A stretch of DNA of 64,000 nt from Burkholderia pseudomultivorans. Lineage in GTDB: Bacteria; Pseudomonadota; Gammaproteobacteria; Burkholderiales; Burkholderiaceae. Positions 9,039 through 20,640 of the stretch are shown in pieces. Positions within the stretch are counted from its first letter, which is position 1. Every line of letters begins with the position of its first letter. The stretch spans positions 2,418,001-2,482,000 of the forward strand of contig NZ_CP013378.1 in NCBI RefSeq assembly GCF_001718415.1. Direction: 5' to 3'. Both the position numbers and the translations under genes were made by a program. Below the pieces are notes generated by a model, which was not told the DNA's origin, made no database searches, and worked only from the letters and a program-made list of their open reading frames with translations.

Positions 9039-11226
9039 CGCAGTGCACGCGCGTGTCGCGCCGAGCGCGTCGCGGCGCGTATTCCTGAAGGGCGGCGTCG
9101 CGCTCGCGGGCAGCCTGCTGCTGCCGCTCGCGATCGGCGACGTCGTGCATGCGGCCGGCGACGGCGCGCAGTTTCGCGAGATCAACGACTGGGTGCGCGT
9201 CGACGCCGACGGCCGCACGATCATCGGCCTGTCGCAGGCGGAAGTCGGGCAGGGCGTCTACACGGGGCTGCCGCAGGTGCTGGCCGACGAGATGGACGCC
9301 GACTGGCGCAGCGTGACGATCGAGTTCGTCACCGGGCGCGACGCGTACCGGATCGACGCCGCGAACGAGGCGCCGCAGCAGTTCGTCGGCGCGTCGATGT
9401 CGGCGACGATGTTCTACACGCGGCTGCGCATCGCGGGCGCGCAGGCGCGCTCGGCGTTCCTGCGCGCCGGCGCCGCGCGGCTCGGCGTGCGCGACACGCA
9501 GTGCGTGACGCGCGACGGCCGTGTCGTCCATCCGCCGAGCGGCCGGTCGCTGTCGTACGGCGCGCTCGTCGACGACGCGGCGAAGCTGCCGCACGACCCG
9601 CAGCCGAAGCTGAAGCCGGCCTCCGCGCACACGCTGATCGGCCGTCCGCTGCACAAGCTCGACGTGCCCGCGAAGGTCGACGGCAGCGCGATCTACGGCA
9701 TCGACGTGCGGGTGCCCGGCATGCTGGTCGGCGCGCTCGCGATGGCGCCGACGCTGAACGGCCGGCCGACCGCCGTGCACAACCGCGACGCGCTGCGCGC
9801 GATGCCCGGCGTCGTGGACGTCGTGCTCGCGAAGGACGCGGTGATCGTCGTCGCGCAGACCTACTGGCAGGCGAAGAAGGCATGCGACGCGGCGGACGTC
9901 GCATGGGACGCGGGCGCGACGCCGCCGTTCGACAGCGCGACGATCCTCGCGCAGCGCAAGGGCGCGCTGCAGGCGCCGCACGCGGTGGTCGCGACGCACA
10001 TCGGCGAACCCGCGCGCCGGCTCGCCGAGGCCGGCACCGTCGTCGAAGCCGACTATCACACGCCGTACATCGTCCACGCGACGATGGAGCCCGTCAACGG
10101 GACCGTGCATGTGCGCGCCGACGAGATCGAGGTGTGGGGGCCGATCCAGGGCCAGGACAAGGTGCGCTGGACGCTGTCGTCGCTGTTCGGCGTGCCGGCC
10201 GGGAAGGTGATCGTCAACACGACGTTCCTCGGCGGCAGCTTCGGCCGCAAGTACGTGCCCGATTTCGTCGTGCATGCGGCCGTCGCGTCGAAGGCGGTCG
10301 GGCGGCCGGTCAAGGTGATCCGCTCGCGCGAGGACGACATCCGTCACGGCTTCTACCGGCCCTGCGCGTCCGCGCGCCTGCGCGCCGCGCTCGGCAGCGA
10401 CGGGCTGCCGGTCGCGCTGCATGCGCGCGTCGCCGGCCATTCGCTGTACGCGGCGATCAAGCGCGACCGCTACGACAAGGCGGGCGGCTGGGACGAGACG
10501 ATGCTCGACGGCCTGTACGACCTTTGCTACGACGTGCCGAACCTGCTCGTCGATTCGGTCACGGTGATGCAGCCGATTCCGGTCAGCTTCATGCGCAGCG
10601 TCGGCAGCACCTCGACGGTGTTCTTCCTCGAAAGCTTCGTGAACGAACTCGCGCATACGGTGCGGGCCGATCCCGTGCGCTACCGGCGCGCGCTGCTCAA
10701 GCACGACCCGCTCGCGCTGCGCGTGCTCGACGCGACGGCCGCGCGCGCGAACTGGTTCGGCCGCGCGCCGGCCGGCGTGTCGCGCGGCGTCGCGTACTCG
10801 CTCTACACCGGGCGCGGCGGCGCGTTCAGCACCTATGTCGCGACGATTGCCGAGCTGCGCGTGACGGGCGGCAGCGTGAAGCTCGAGCGGATCGTCTGCG
10901 GCATCGACTGCGGCCGCGCGATCAATCCGCTGCTGATTCGCGAGATGGTCGAGGGCGGCGTCGGCTTCGCGCTGACCAATACGTTTCGCAGCGAGATCAC
11001 GTTCGAGCACGGTGCGGTCGTGCAGCGCAATTTCGCGGACTACCCGCTGCTCGGGCTGGCCGCGATGCCGAGGATCGAAGTGGTGATCGTCGACAGCGAC
11101 CGCGATCCGCAGGGCTGCGGCGAAGTCGCGCTGCCGCCGGTGGCGCCGGCGGTGGCCGACGCGATCTGGCGCGCCACCGGCCAACGCCCGCGCTCGATGC
11201 CGTTCGACACGCCGCTCGCGAGCTGA
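9022..11226 (+). CDS. iorB: Molybdopterin-binding subunit of an IorAB-type molybdenum hydroxylase
   Basis: The protein has 734 residues. A twin-arginine signal ([11 protein letters not shown]) precedes a hydrophobic segment, as in IorB proteins that are exported folded with cofactor. Glycine-rich stretches GGSFGRKY and CGEVALPP belong to the xanthine dehydrogenase/aldehyde oxidase superfamily. With the preceding ferredoxin subunit it would hydroxylate an N-heterocycle or oxidise an aldehyde using water as oxygen donor. No FAD subunit is present, as in IorAB, so electrons probably go to a cytochrome. The ATG at 9022 ([12 protein letters not shown]) has GAGG upstream. The true substrate is unknown. 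Confidence 0.88.
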   Translation: MSRPADAVHARVAPSASRRVFLKGGVALAGSLLLPLAIGDVVHAAGDGAQFREINDWVRVDADGRTIIGLSQAEVGQGVYTGLPQVLADEMDADWRSVTIEFVTGRDAYRIDAANEAPQQFVGASMSATMFYTRLRIAGAQARSAFLRAGAARLGVRDTQCVTRDGRVVHPPSGRSLSYGALVDDAAKLPHDPQPKLKPASAHTLIGRPLHKLDVPAKVDGSAIYGIDVRVPGMLVGALAMAPTLNGRPTAVHNRDALRAMPGVVDVVLAKDAVIVVAQTYWQAKKACDAADVAWDAGATPPFDSATILAQRKGALQAPHAVVATHIGEPARRLAEAGTVVEADYHTPYIVHATMEPVNGTVHVRADEIEVWGPIQGQDKVRWTLSSLFGVPAGKVIVNTTFLGGSFGRKYVPDFVVHAAVASKAVGRPVKVIRSREDDIRHGFYRPCASARLRAALGSDGLPVALHARVAGHSLYAAIKRDRYDKAGGWDETMLDGLYDLCYDVPNLLVDSVTVMQPIPVSFMRSVGSTSTVFFLESFVNELAHTVRADPVRYRRALLKHDPLALRVLDATAARANWFGRAPAGVSRGVAYSLYTGRGGAFSTYVATIAELRVTGGSVKLERIVCGIDCGRAINPLLIREMVEGGVGFALTNTFRSEITFEHGAVVQRNFADYPLLGLAAMPRIEVVIVDSDRDPQGCGEVALPPVAPAVADAIWRATGQRPRSMPFDTPLAS

Positions 11227-11305
11227 GCGGCCGCCGCGCTTTTTCCCACCGGCCGGCATCGCCGGCCTTCATAAGCACAACGATACGACAGGTCTGGAGA
11301 TTTCG

Positions 11306-12394
11306 ATGAAAACGTTCCGCACGGCCGCGACGGCCGTTTCGTTTGCCGCAGCCGCGGTGTCGACCGGCGCGCACGCGCAAAGCAGCGTGACGCTGTACGG
11401 CATCGTCGACACCGGCGTGCAGTACTACAACAACGCGGCGGGCGGCGGCTCGGTCGCGGGCATGCCGGCGCTGACCGGCGAAGTGCCGTCGCGCTTCGGC
11501 GTGCGCGGCGTCGAGGATCTCGGCGGTGGCTATCGCGCGTTCTTCGTGCTCGAGAACGGCTTCGCGATGAATTCGGGCGCACTGAACTACGGCGGCCGGC
11601 TGTTCGGCCGGCAGGCGAACCTCGGCATCGAATCGCCGTACGGCACGCTCACGCTCGGGCGGCAGATGAACATGTCGATGCTCGTGCTGCTCAATGCCGA
11701 CGTGATCGGCCCGTCGATCCATTCGATGGCGAGCTTCGACAGCTATCTGCCGAACGCGCGCAGCGACAACGCGCTCGGCTATCTCGGCCGCTTCGGCGGC
11801 CTGACGCTCGGCGGCACCTACAGCACCGGACGCGACGGCGCGGGCCCGGCCGGCCCGTCGGCCACCAACTGCGCGGGCAACGTGCCGGGCGACCCGGTCG
11901 CATGCCGGCAATACACGATGATGGTCGCGTACGACGCGCCGCAGCTCGGCGCGGCCGCCTCGTACGACGTGATGCACGGCGGCACCGGCGCATCGGCGCC
12001 GCTGTCGAGCCCCGGCTATACCGACACGCGCACGATCGTCGACGCGTACGTGAAATTCGGCATCGCGAAACTCGGCGCGGGCTGGATCCGCCGCAACACG
12101 GCGGCCGCGGTCCACAGCCAGTCGGACCTCTTCTTCGCGGGCGGCACGCTCTACGCGACGCCGGCGCTATCATTCGACGCACAGGCCCTGCGCTATCTGC
12201 TGCGCGGCCGCTCCGACTCGAACCTGTTCGTCGCGCGGGCGAACTACAGCCTGTCGAAGCGGACGATGGTCTATGCGTCGGTCGGCTACATGATGAACAG
12301 CGCGCTCGGCACGTCGGCGGTGGCGGCCGGCGGCACGGTCGGCGCCGGCCAGAACCAGGTCGGCGTGATGGCGGGCATTCAGCAGCGCTTCTAG
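11306..12394 (+). CDS. Outer-membrane porin of the Burkholderia trimeric type
   Basis: The protein has 362 residues. The signal peptide ends near AHA-QSSVTLYG, and SSVTLYGIVDTGVQYY is the standard first strand of beta-proteobacterial general porins. EVPSRFGVRGVEDLGGGYRAFFVLENGF and the terminal phenylalanine (IQQRF) are also typical of this family. It forms a diffusion channel in the outer membrane. It lies 79 bases after the hydroxylase genes, where a short GC hairpin (GGCCGGC/GCCGGCC at 11251-11267) without a good T-run is seen, so read-through is possible. The porin may import the hydroxylase substrate (inference). Confidence 0.93.
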   Translation: MKTFRTAATAVSFAAAAVSTGAHAQSSVTLYGIVDTGVQYYNNAAGGGSVAGMPALTGEVPSRFGVRGVEDLGGGYRAFFVLENGFAMNSGALNYGGRLFGRQANLGIESPYGTLTLGRQMNMSMLVLLNADVIGPSIHSMASFDSYLPNARSDNALGYLGRFGGLTLGGTYSTGRDGAGPAGPSATNCAGNVPGDPVACRQYTMMVAYDAPQLGAAASYDVMHGGTGASAPLSSPGYTDTRTIVDAYVKFGIAKLGAGWIRRNTAAAVHSQSDLFFAGGTLYATPALSFDAQALRYLLRGRSDSNLFVARANYSLSKRTMVYASVGYMMNSALGTSAVAAGGTVGAGQNQVGVMAGIQQRF

Positions 12395-12424
12395 CCGGCG
12401 GCGCGCACCACGGAGACTCCGACG

Positions 12425-13387
12425 ATGACGATCGACCTTCTCAGCGACGTGCTGACCGACCTGCGGGCCGACGCGGTCGTCACCGGGCGCTTCACGCTGA
12501 GTGCGCCGTGGGCGATCCGCAAGCCGGCCGTCGCCGGCGCGCCGTTTCGCACCTGCGCGGGCAGTCCGTTCTATCTGTCGGTCGCGGGGGCGCCGCCGGT
12601 GCACGTCGAGCCGGGCGACTTCGTGCTGCTGCCGCACGGCGACGAGCATGTGATGGCGTCGTCGCTCGACGAGCCGCCCGTGCCGTTCGACACGCTGATG
12701 GCGGACAAGGGCATCCGGCCGCGTTTCGACACGCCGCTCGAATTCGTCGCCGGCGGCGGCGGGGCGACCAGCGAGCTCTATACGGGCATCGTCGTGTATC
12801 GCGACATCGTGCGCAGCCCGCTGTTCTCCGTGCTGCCGACGCTGATCCACGTGCGTGCGCACGACGCGGCCGTCGCGCCGTGGCTGGCGAGCACGCTGCA
12901 GAGCTTCATCGAGGAATCGATGGCCTGCCAGCCGGGCTGGGCCGTGGCCGCGACGCGCCTCGCCGACGTGCTGTTCGTGCAGCTGTTGCGTGCGCACCTG
13001 CAGTCGTCGGCCAATCATACGGGCTGGCTGCGCGGCCTGACCGATCCGCAGATCGGCCGCGCGATGGCGCTGATGCACCGCGACCCGCGCCGCAACTGGC
13101 AGCTCGCGAGTCTCGCCGCCGAAGCCGGCATGTCGCGCTCGCGGTTCTGCGCGCGCTTTGCCGAGCTGGTCGGCGAGACGCCGATCGGCCACCTGACCGC
13201 GTACCGGATGTATCTGGCGAGCGGCGAGCTCGCGCAGGGCAGGCTGCGCCTGATCGAGATCGCGGAGCGGGTCGGCTACACGTCGGAGAAGGCGTTCGCG
13301 CGCGCGTTCCACCGCTGGTCGGGGATGGCGCCGCGCCGCTATGCGCGCAACGCACGGGATCTGTATGACCTCGCCCGGCAACGATGA
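12425..13387 (+). CDS. AraC-family transcriptional regulator with cupin sensor domain
   Basis: The protein has 320 residues. The N-terminal cupin_6-like domain (PFYLSVAG, VEPGDFVLLPHGDEHVM) is followed by a C-terminal double helix-turn-helix: WQLASLAAEAGMSRSRFCARFAELVG and LIEIAERVGYTSEKAFARAFHRWSG. This is the arrangement of AraC regulators that control small-molecule use. The gene starts 30 bases after the porin stop codon, so it probably regulates the hydroxylase-porin unit (inference). It overlaps the next regulator by 23 bases. Confidence 0.9.
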   Translation: MTIDLLSDVLTDLRADAVVTGRFTLSAPWAIRKPAVAGAPFRTCAGSPFYLSVAGAPPVHVEPGDFVLLPHGDEHVMASSLDEPPVPFDTLMADKGIRPRFDTPLEFVAGGGGATSELYTGIVVYRDIVRSPLFSVLPTLIHVRAHDAAVAPWLASTLQSFIEESMACQPGWAVAATRLADVLFVQLLRAHLQSSANHTGWLRGLTDPQIGRAMALMHRDPRRNWQLASLAAEAGMSRSRFCARFAELVGETPIGHLTAYRMYLASGELAQGRLRLIEIAERVGYTSEKAFARAFHRWSGMAPRRYARNARDLYDLARQR

Positions 13388-14066
13388 CGGCGCCGTGGGC
13401 TACCGCGTGCCGGCGCTTGCGCGCGGGCTCGCGATTCTCGGCGCGGTCGCGGCCGCGCCCGGCGGCGCGAGCGGCGCGGCACTGGCAGCGCGGCTCGGCG
13501 CGCCGCGCAACTCCGTCGCGCGATTGCTGAAAACGCTGGTGCTACAAGGTTTTCTCGTCGTCGACGCGCATGGTCGCTATCGGCCCGGGCCGGCGAGCGC
13601 GCGGGTCGCGGCCGCGTATCTCGATGCGCAACCGCAAGTCAAGCAGGCGCAGCCGGTGCTGGACGCGCTGTGCGCGCGCACTGGGCTGGCCGCGCAACTG
13701 CTCGGCCGCGATGGCGCGGACGTCGTCGTGCTCGCGCAGGCGGCGCCCGCCGGGGCCGCGTGCGTGGTCACGCGCGTCGGTGCACGGTTCAACGGGCTGG
13801 CCGCGGAGGCGGGCGAGACAGGCGGCGGGGGCGACAGGAGCGAGGCAGCCGAACGCGGCGCGCCGCCCGTCTGGCGGCTGGGCCTGCGCGGTGCATCGCA
13901 GCGCGCGCCCGGCCTCGTCGCGATGCCGCTGGATGCGCGCGGCGCGCTGGCGATCGGTGTCGCGCTCGATGCGCCGGACGATGCGCGATGGCGGCAGGTG
14001 CCCGCGCTGATCGACGACGCAGCGCGACGCCTGTCGCGCACGCTGGCCGCGGCGGCCGACTGCTGA
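13365..14066 (+). CDS. IclR-like regulator with shortened ligand domain
   Basis: The protein has 233 residues. The N-terminal winged helix is IclR-like (VPALARGLAILGAV, LAARLGAPRNSVARLLKTLVLQGFL). The C-terminal part is shorter than the roughly 180-residue IclR effector domain and contains a Gly/Glu-rich low-complexity loop (ETGGGGDRSEAAERG). It may be a divergent or degenerating member. The ATG at 13365 lies inside the end of the AraC gene, so the two are probably translated from one message. Confidence 0.7.
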   Translation: MTSPGNDDGAVGYRVPALARGLAILGAVAAAPGGASGAALAARLGAPRNSVARLLKTLVLQGFLVVDAHGRYRPGPASARVAAAYLDAQPQVKQAQPVLDALCARTGLAAQLLGRDGADVVVLAQAAPAGAACVVTRVGARFNGLAAEAGETGGGGDRSEAAERGAPPVWRLGLRGASQRAPGLVAMPLDARGALAIGVALDAPDDARWRQVPALIDDAARRLSRTLAAAADC

Positions 14067-14199
14067 CTGCCGCGCGCGGCGCGCATGCGCCGGCGCAGGC
14101 CACCCACCACGTTTCGATGCCGGGCCGGAGTCCGCGCCGGCCGGCACGCGGGACGACGGGCGGCGCAGGCTGCGCGTCGGCCCCGTGCCCAGCCTGCCG

Positions 14200-17100
14200 T
14201 CACTCGCCCGCGACCGCCGGCCCGCCCGAATTCCCGCGGCGGTTGCGCCGCTTCTCGCCCCACACGCGCAGCCGGTCCATGTACAGATAGACGACCGGCG
14301 TCGTATAGAGCGTCAGCACCTGCGACACGATCAGGCCGCCCGCGATCGCGATCCCGAGCGGCGCGCGCAGCTCGGCACCGTCGCCGTTGCCGAACGCGAG
14401 CGGCAGCGCGCCGAGCAGCGCGGCCATCGTCGTCATCATGATCGGCCGGAAGCGCAGCAGGCACGCCTCGTGGATCGCTTCGAGCGACGACTTGTGGCCG
14501 TTGCGAGTCTGGTCGATCGCGAAGTCGACCATCATGATTGCGTTCTTCTTCACGATGCCGATCAGCAGGATCACGCCGATCAGCGCGATGATGCTGAACT
14601 CGGTCTTGAACAGCAACAGCGCGAGCAGCGCGCCGACGCCGGCCGACGGCAGCGTCGACAGGATCGTGATCGGATGGATGTAGCTCTCGTACAGGATCCC
14701 GAGCACGATGTAGACGGCCAGCAGTGCGGCCATGATCAGGATCGGCTGGTCGTTCAGCGACTGCTGGAACGCCTGCGCGGTGCCCTGGAAGCTGCCGACG
14801 ATGGTCGGCGGCACGCCGATCTGCGCCATCGTCTGGTAGATCACCTGCGTCGCCTGCGACAGCGACACGCCCGGCGGCAGGTTGAACGAGATCGTCGTCG
14901 CGACGAACAGCCCCTGGTGGTTCACCGACAGCGGCGTCGTGCTCGGGCCGAAGGTCGCGATCGCCGACAGCGGGATCATCGTCGACTTCGAGGTCGACAC
15001 GGCCGCGCCCGACGACGCGCTCGACTTGCCGCTCGATGCGATCGAGTTCAGCGCCTGGTTGCGCGCCGAATCCGACGCGATCGCCGCGGCGCTGGTGGCG
15101 GCCGTGCCGGCGCTCGACGTGCCGGCCGACGTCGCGACGTAGGTGCCGGCCGCCGCGTTGGTGGTCTGCGAGCCGTTGGCGCTGCCGCCCGACGTGCTGA
15201 TCCACACCTGGTTCAGCATCTCCGGGCTCTGCCAGTATTTCGGCGCGACTTCCATCACGACGTGGTACTGGTTCAGCGGGTTGTAGATCGTCGAGACCTG
15301 GCGCTGGCCGAACGCGTCGTACAGCGTGTTGTCGATCTGCGCGGGCTTGATGCCGAGCCGCGCGGCCGTCGCGCGGTCGATCGTCACCATCGCCTCGAGG
15401 CCGCCTTGCTGCTGGTCGGAGTTCACGTCGGCGAGCTCGGGGCGCTTCTGCAGCGCCTCGGTCAGCAGCGGCCCCCATTTGTAGAGGTCGGCGCTCGAAT
15501 CGCCGAGCAGCGTGAACTGGTACTGCGCATTGCTCTGGCGGCCGCCGACGCGGATGTCCTGCGCCGACTGCAGGAACGTGCTCGCGCCGGCCACGTTCGA
15601 CAGCGGCCCGCGCAACTGCTGGATCACCTGGTCGGCCGACACCTTGCGCTCGGTGCGGTCCTTCAGCGTAACGAACATGAAGCCCGAGTTGGTCTGCGTG
15701 CCGCCCGTGAAGCCCGCGGCGCTCTTCACGTTCGGGTTGCTCTGCACGATCCGCATCATCTCGGTGAACTTCTGCTTCATCGCCTGGAACGACGTGGCCT
15801 GGTCGGCGCGGATGCCGCCGATCATCAGCCCGGTGTCCTGCTGCGGGAAGAAGCCCTTCGGCACGATCACGTACAGGTAGACGTTCAGCCCGATCGTCGC
15901 GAACAGGATCAGCAGGATCAGCAGCGGCCGGCGCAGCGCCCACGACAGCGAGCGCTCGTAGCCGCGCTGCATGCGCGTGAAACAGCGTTCCAGGAAACGC
16001 GCGAAGCGGCCTTCGGCGCGCGGGTCGTGCGTCTCGGGCAGCAGGCGCGCACACATCATCGGCGTGACGGTCAGCGACACCGCGAGCGACACCGCGATCG
16101 CGAGCGACAGCGTCAGCGCGAACTCGCGGAACAGGCGCCCGACGATGCCGCCCATCAGCAGGATCGGCAGGAACACCGCGACCAGCGAGATGCTCATCGA
16201 CAGCACCGTGAAGCCGACCTCGCGCGCGCCGTCGAACGCGGCCTGCAGCCGCGGCGTGCCGTTCTCGATGTGGCGCGCGATGTTCTCGAGCACGACGATC
16301 GCGTCGTCGACGACGAAGCCGGTCGCGACGATCAGCGCCATCAGCGACAGGTTGTCGATCGAGAAGCCGAGCAGGTACATCGCGCCGAACGTGCCGACGA
16401 TCGAGATCGGCACCGCGACGCTCGGGATCAGCGTCGCGCGCCAGTTGCGCAGGAACAGGAACACGACCATCACGACCAGGCTGACCGCGATCAGCAGCGT
16501 GCGCTCGGTGTCCTTCAGCGACGCGCGGATCGTCGTCGAACGGTCGAGCACCGGCGTGACCGTGATGTCGGCCGGCAGCGACGCGGTGAGCTGCGGCAGC
16601 GCCGCGCGCACGCGGTCGATCGTCTCGATGATGTTCGCGCCGGGCGAGCGGTAGAGGATCACCAGCACCGCGCGCTTGCCGTTCGACAGGCCGAGGTTGC
16701 GCAGGTCCTCGACCGAATCGACGACCTCGGACAGGTCGGACAGCCGCACGCCCGCGCCGTTGCGGTACGCGACGACGAGGTCGCGGTACTGCTCGGCCTG
16801 CGACGCCTGGTCGTTCGTATAGAGCTGGAAGTGCTGCGGGCCGAACTCGATCGCGCCCTTCGGGCTGTTCGCGTTCGCGGACGCGAGCGCGGCGCGCACG
16901 TCCTCGAGGCCGATTCCGTAGTGGAACAGCGCCTGCGGTTCGAGCTCGACGCGCACGGCCGGGTTCGCGGAGCCGCTCACCGATACCTGGCCGATCCCGT
17001 CGATCTGCGACAGCGACTGCTGCAGCACCGTCGATGCGGCATCGTAGAGCTTCGCGGCCGACGAGGTTTCCGACGTCAGCGACACGATCATGATCGGCGA

Positions 17101-17508
17101 ATCGGCCGGGTTGACCTTGCGATAGGTCGGGTTGCTCTTCAGCGCGGCGGGCAGGTCGGCGCGCGCCGCGTTGATCGCGGCCTGCACGTCGCGCGCGGCG
17201 CCGTCGATGTCGCGGTTCAGCCCGAACTGCAGGATGATCCGCGCATTGCCGACCGTGCTGGTCGACGTCATCTCGGTGACGTCGGCAATCGAGCCGAGGT
17301 GCCGTTCGAGCGGGCTCGTCACGCTGGTCGCGACCGTCTCCGGGCTCGCGCCCGGCAGCGAAGCCTGCACCGAGATGGTCGGGAAGTCGACCTGCGGCAG
17401 CGGCGACACGGGCAGCTTGATGAACGCGAACAGGCCCGCGAGCGCGACGCCGAGCGCGAGCAGCGTCGTCGCGACGGGGCGGGTGATGAAGGGACGCGAC
17501 AGGTTCAT
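14200..17508 (-). CDS. mdtC: RND efflux pump inner-membrane subunit (MdtC-like)
   Basis: The protein has 1102 residues, longer than E. coli MdtC (about 1025). It begins [20 protein letters not shown] and has the twelve-helix RND plan. The proton-relay aspartates are in TM4 ([17 protein letters not shown]), and the second half repeats the fold ([18 protein letters not shown]). The extra length is largely a Ser/Ala/Thr-rich insertion at about residues 768-836, in the second large periplasmic loop. It would pump drugs or bile-salt-like compounds out together with the next pump subunit. Its start is 3 bases after the mdtB-like stop. Confidence 0.92.
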   Translation of the reverse strand: MNLSRPFITRPVATTLLALGVALAGLFAFIKLPVSPLPQVDFPTISVQASLPGASPETVATSVTSPLERHLGSIADVTEMTSTSTVGNARIILQFGLNRDIDGAARDVQAAINAARADLPAALKSNPTYRKVNPADSPIMIVSLTSETSSAAKLYDAASTVLQQSLSQIDGIGQVSVSGSANPAVRVELEPQALFHYGIGLEDVRAALASANANSPKGAIEFGPQHFQLYTNDQASQAEQYRDLVVAYRNGAGVRLSDLSEVVDSVEDLRNLGLSNGKRAVLVILYRSPGANIIETIDRVRAALPQLTASLPADITVTPVLDRSTTIRASLKDTERTLLIAVSLVVMVVFLFLRNWRATLIPSVAVPISIVGTFGAMYLLGFSIDNLSLMALIVATGFVVDDAIVVLENIARHIENGTPRLQAAFDGAREVGFTVLSMSISLVAVFLPILLMGGIVGRLFREFALTLSLAIAVSLAVSLTVTPMMCARLLPETHDPRAEGRFARFLERCFTRMQRGYERSLSWALRRPLLILLILFATIGLNVYLYVIVPKGFFPQQDTGLMIGGIRADQATSFQAMKQKFTEMMRIVQSNPNVKSAAGFTGGTQTNSGFMFVTLKDRTERKVSADQVIQQLRGPLSNVAGASTFLQSAQDIRVGGRQSNAQYQFTLLGDSSADLYKWGPLLTEALQKRPELADVNSDQQQGGLEAMVTIDRATAARLGIKPAQIDNTLYDAFGQRQVSTIYNPLNQYHVVMEVAPKYWQSPEMLNQVWISTSGGSANGSQTTNAAAGTYVATSAGTSSAGTAATSAAAIASDSARNQALNSIASSGKSSASSGAAVSTSKSTMIPLSAIATFGPSTTPLSVNHQGLFVATTISFNLPPGVSLSQATQVIYQTMAQIGVPPTIVGSFQGTAQAFQQSLNDQPILIMAALLAVYIVLGILYESYIHPITILSTLPSAGVGALLALLLFKTEFSIIALIGVILLIGIVKKNAIMMVDFAIDQTRNGHKSSLEAIHEACLLRFRPIMMTTMAALLGALPLAFGNGDGAELRAPLGIAIAGGLIVSQVLTLYTTPVVYLYMDRLRVWGEKRRNRRGNSGGPAVAGE

Positions 17509-17511
17509 CGC

Positions 17512-20500
17512 TTACGCATCCGTATGCGTGCCGGCGGCCGGGCCGCGGCGTTCGAACCAGCCGCGCATGCGGCGCGCGAGTGCGTCGAAGCCGAGGTAGA
17601 TCACCGGTGTCGTAAACAGCGTCAGCACCTGCGACACGATCAGGCCGCCCGCGATCGCGATCCCGAGCGGCTGACGCAGCTCGGAACCGGCGCCGGCGCC
17701 GACGATCAGCGGCACCGCGCCGAGCAGCGCGGCGAGCGTCGTCATCAGGATCGGCCGGAACCGCAGCAGGCACGCCTGGTAGATCGCCTCGCGCGGCGGC
17801 TTTCCCTCGACGCGCTCGGCCTCGAGCGCGAAGTCGATCATCATGATCGCGTTCTTCTTCACGATGCCGATCAGCAGCACGATGCCGATGATGCCGATGA
17901 TGTCGAGGTCGTGTCCGGTCAGCATCAGCGCGAGCAGTGCGCCGACGCCGGCCGACGGCAGCGTCGACAGGATCGTGATCGGGTGGATGTAGCTCTCGTA
18001 CAGCACGCCGAGCACGATGTACATCGTGACGACCGCCGCGAGGATCAGGAACAGCTGGTTCGACAGCGACGCCTGGAACGCGAGCGCGGCGCCCTGGAAG
18101 CGCGTCTGGAACGACGCGGGCAGGCCGATCTCCTGCTCGGCGGCCTGGATCGCCTTGACCGCCTCGCCGAGCGACGCGCCCGGCGCGAGGTTGAACGAGA
18201 TCGTCGTCGACGGGAACTGCGACAGGTGCGACACGAGCAGCGGCGATGGCCGCTCGTGGAACGACGCGATCGACGACAGCGGCACCTGGCCGCCGCCCGC
18301 CGACGGCAGGTAGATGTCGTTCAGCGACTGCGCGTAGTGCTGGTCCTTCGGCTCCGATTCGAGAATCACGCGGTACTGATTCGACTGCGTGAAGATGGTC
18401 GACACGATGCGCTGGCCGAACGCGTCGTACAGCGCGTTATCGACGGTCGCCGGCGTGATGCCGAAGCGCGCGGCGCTCGCGCGGTCGATCTCGATATAGA
18501 CCGATTGGCCGTTGCTCTGCAGGTCGGTCGCGACGTCGGCGAGCGACGGCTCCTGCTGCAGCCGCGCGACGAGCTTCGGCACCCAGGTCGCGAATTCGTC
18601 GGAATTCGGGCTCGTCAGCATGAACTGGTACTGCGTCGGGCTGACCGTCGAGTCGATCGTCAGATCCTGCACCGACTGCATGAACAGCGAGATGCCCGTC
18701 ACGTTCGCGACGCGCTGCTGCAGGTCGCGGATGATCTGGCTCGCGGTTTCGGAACGCGCGTCGCGCGCCTTCAGGTTGATCAGCATCCGGCCGCTGTTGA
18801 GCGTGATGTTCGAGCCGTCGACGCCGATGAACGAGGTCAGGCTGTCGACGTTCGGATCCTTCAGGATCTCGGCGGCCAGCGTCTGCTGCCGCTCGGCCAT
18901 CGCGCCGTACGAAATCGACTGCGGCGCCTGCGTGATCGCCTGGATCACGCCGGTGTCCTGCGCGGGGAAGAAGCCCTTCGGCACGAATACGTACAGCAGC
19001 CCGGTCAGCACCAGCGTGAGCAGCGCGACGACGAGCGTCGCGCGCTGCCGGTTCAGCACCCATTCGAGCGCGACCGCATAGCGCGCGATCACCCAGTCGA
19101 TCGTGCGATGCACGCGCGCCTCGAAGCGGTGGCTCTCGGGCGGCGGCGAATGGCGCAGCAGCTTCGCGCACATCATCGGCACGAGCGTCAGCGACACGAC
19201 CGCCGAGATCACGATCGTCACCGCGAGCGTGATCGCGAATTCATGGAACAGGCGGCCCACCACGTCGCCCATGAACAGCAGCGGGATCAGCACCGCGATC
19301 AGCGACACCGTCAGCGAGATGATCGTGAAGCCGATCTGCTTCGAGCCCTTCAGCGCGGCCTCGAGCCCCGAATCGCCTTCCTCGACGTAGCGCGCGATGT
19401 TCTCGATCATCACGATCGCATCGTCGACCACGAAGCCGGTCGCGATCGTCAGCGCCATCAGCGACAGGTTGTTCAGCGAGAAGCCGGCGAGGTACATCAC
19501 CGCGAGCGTGCCGATCAGCGACAGCGGCACCGACAGGCTCGGGATGATCGTCGCGTAGATGTTCGCGAGGAACAGGTACATCACGAGCACGACCAGCACG
19601 ACCGACAGCATCAGCTCGAACTGCACGTCGCGCACGGCCGCGCGGATCATCGTCGTGCGGTCGGTGACGACCTGCACGTCGAGCGCGGCGGGCAGCGTTT
19701 CCTGCAGCTTCGGCAGCTGCGCCTTGATCGCGTCGACGGTCGCGATCACGTTCGCGCCGGGCTGGCGCTGCACGTTCAGGATGATCGCGGGCTCCGAATT
19801 GACCCACGCGCCGAGCTTGGTGTTCTCCGAGCCGGCCACGACTTTCGCGACGTCGGTCAGCATCACCGGCCGGCCGTTCTTGTACGCGACGACCGCGCTG
19901 TTGTACTGATCGGCGCTCGTCAGCTGGTCGTTCGCATTGATCGTGTAGGCGCGCGTCGGGCCGTCGAAGTTGCCCTTCGGCGTGTTGACGTTCAGGTTCG
20001 AGATCGTCGTGCGCAGATCGTCGAGGTTCATCCCGTACTGCGCGAGCGCGGTCGGGTTCGCCTGGATCCGCACGGCCGGGCGGTTGCCGCCCGACAGGCT
20101 GACGAGGCCGACGCCGGCGATCTGCGAGATCTTCATCGCGAGGCGCGTGTCGGTCAGGTCCTGCACCTGCGTGAGCGGCAGCGTCTTCGACGTGACCGCG
20201 AGCGTCAGCACCGGCGCATCGGCCGGGTTGACCTTCGCGTAGATCGGCGGGGCAGGGAGGTCCGACGGCAGCAGGTTGCCGGCCGCGTTGATCGCGGCCT
20301 GCACTTCCTGTTCGGCGATGTCGAGCGGCAGGTCGAGCGAGAACTGCAGCGTGATCACCGACGCGCCGGCCGAGCTTTGCGACGACATCTGGTTCAGCGA
20401 CGGCATCTGCCCGAACTGCCGTTCGAGCGGCGCCGTGACCGACGACGTCATCACCTCGGGGCTCGCGCCCGGGTAGAAGGTCTGGACCTGGATCGTCGGG

Positions 20501-20625
20501 TAGTCGACTTCGGGCAGCGCGGCGAGCGGCAGGAAGCGCAGCGCGACCAGGCCGGCCAGCATGATCGCCGCCATCAGGAGGGCGGTGCCGACCGGCCGGA
20601 GGATGAAGAGGCGGGATGGATTCAT
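17512..20625 (-). CDS. mdtB: RND efflux pump inner-membrane subunit (MdtB-like)
   Basis: The protein has 1037 residues and begins [22 protein letters not shown]4 carries [17 protein letters not shown] with the two conserved aspartates, and [17 protein letters not shown] and the [17 protein letters not shown] loop are typical of the MdtB/MdtC branch. In E. coli, MdtB and MdtC form a mixed B2C trimer, and the same is likely here because the two pumps are adjacent and different. It is the middle gene of a tightly spaced operon, 15 bases after the adaptor gene. Confidence 0.93.
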   Translation of the reverse strand: MNPSRLFILRPVGTALLMAAIMLAGLVALRFLPLAALPEVDYPTIQVQTFYPGASPEVMTSSVTAPLERQFGQMPSLNQMSSQSSAGASVITLQFSLDLPLDIAEQEVQAAINAAGNLLPSDLPAPPIYAKVNPADAPVLTLAVTSKTLPLTQVQDLTDTRLAMKISQIAGVGLVSLSGGNRPAVRIQANPTALAQYGMNLDDLRTTISNLNVNTPKGNFDGPTRAYTINANDQLTSADQYNSAVVAYKNGRPVMLTDVAKVVAGSENTKLGAWVNSEPAIILNVQRQPGANVIATVDAIKAQLPKLQETLPAALDVQVVTDRTTMIRAAVRDVQFELMLSVVLVVLVMYLFLANIYATIIPSLSVPLSLIGTLAVMYLAGFSLNNLSLMALTIATGFVVDDAIVMIENIARYVEEGDSGLEAALKGSKQIGFTIISLTVSLIAVLIPLLFMGDVVGRLFHEFAITLAVTIVISAVVSLTLVPMMCAKLLRHSPPPESHRFEARVHRTIDWVIARYAVALEWVLNRQRATLVVALLTLVLTGLLYVFVPKGFFPAQDTGVIQAITQAPQSISYGAMAERQQTLAAEILKDPNVDSLTSFIGVDGSNITLNSGRMLINLKARDARSETASQIIRDLQQRVANVTGISLFMQSVQDLTIDSTVSPTQYQFMLTSPNSDEFATWVPKLVARLQQEPSLADVATDLQSNGQSVYIEIDRASAARFGITPATVDNALYDAFGQRIVSTIFTQSNQYRVILESEPKDQHYAQSLNDIYLPSAGGGQVPLSSIASFHERPSPLLVSHLSQFPSTTISFNLAPGASLGEAVKAIQAAEQEIGLPASFQTRFQGAALAFQASLSNQLFLILAAVVTMYIVLGVLYESYIHPITILSTLPSAGVGALLALMLTGHDLDIIGIIGIVLLIGIVKKNAIMMIDFALEAERVEGKPPREAIYQACLLRFRPILMTTLAALLGAVPLIVGAGAGSELRQPLGIAIAGGLIVSQVLTLFTTPVIYLGFDALARRMRGWFERRGPAAGTHTDA

Positions 20626-20640
20626 CGAGCGGCCCGCGCG

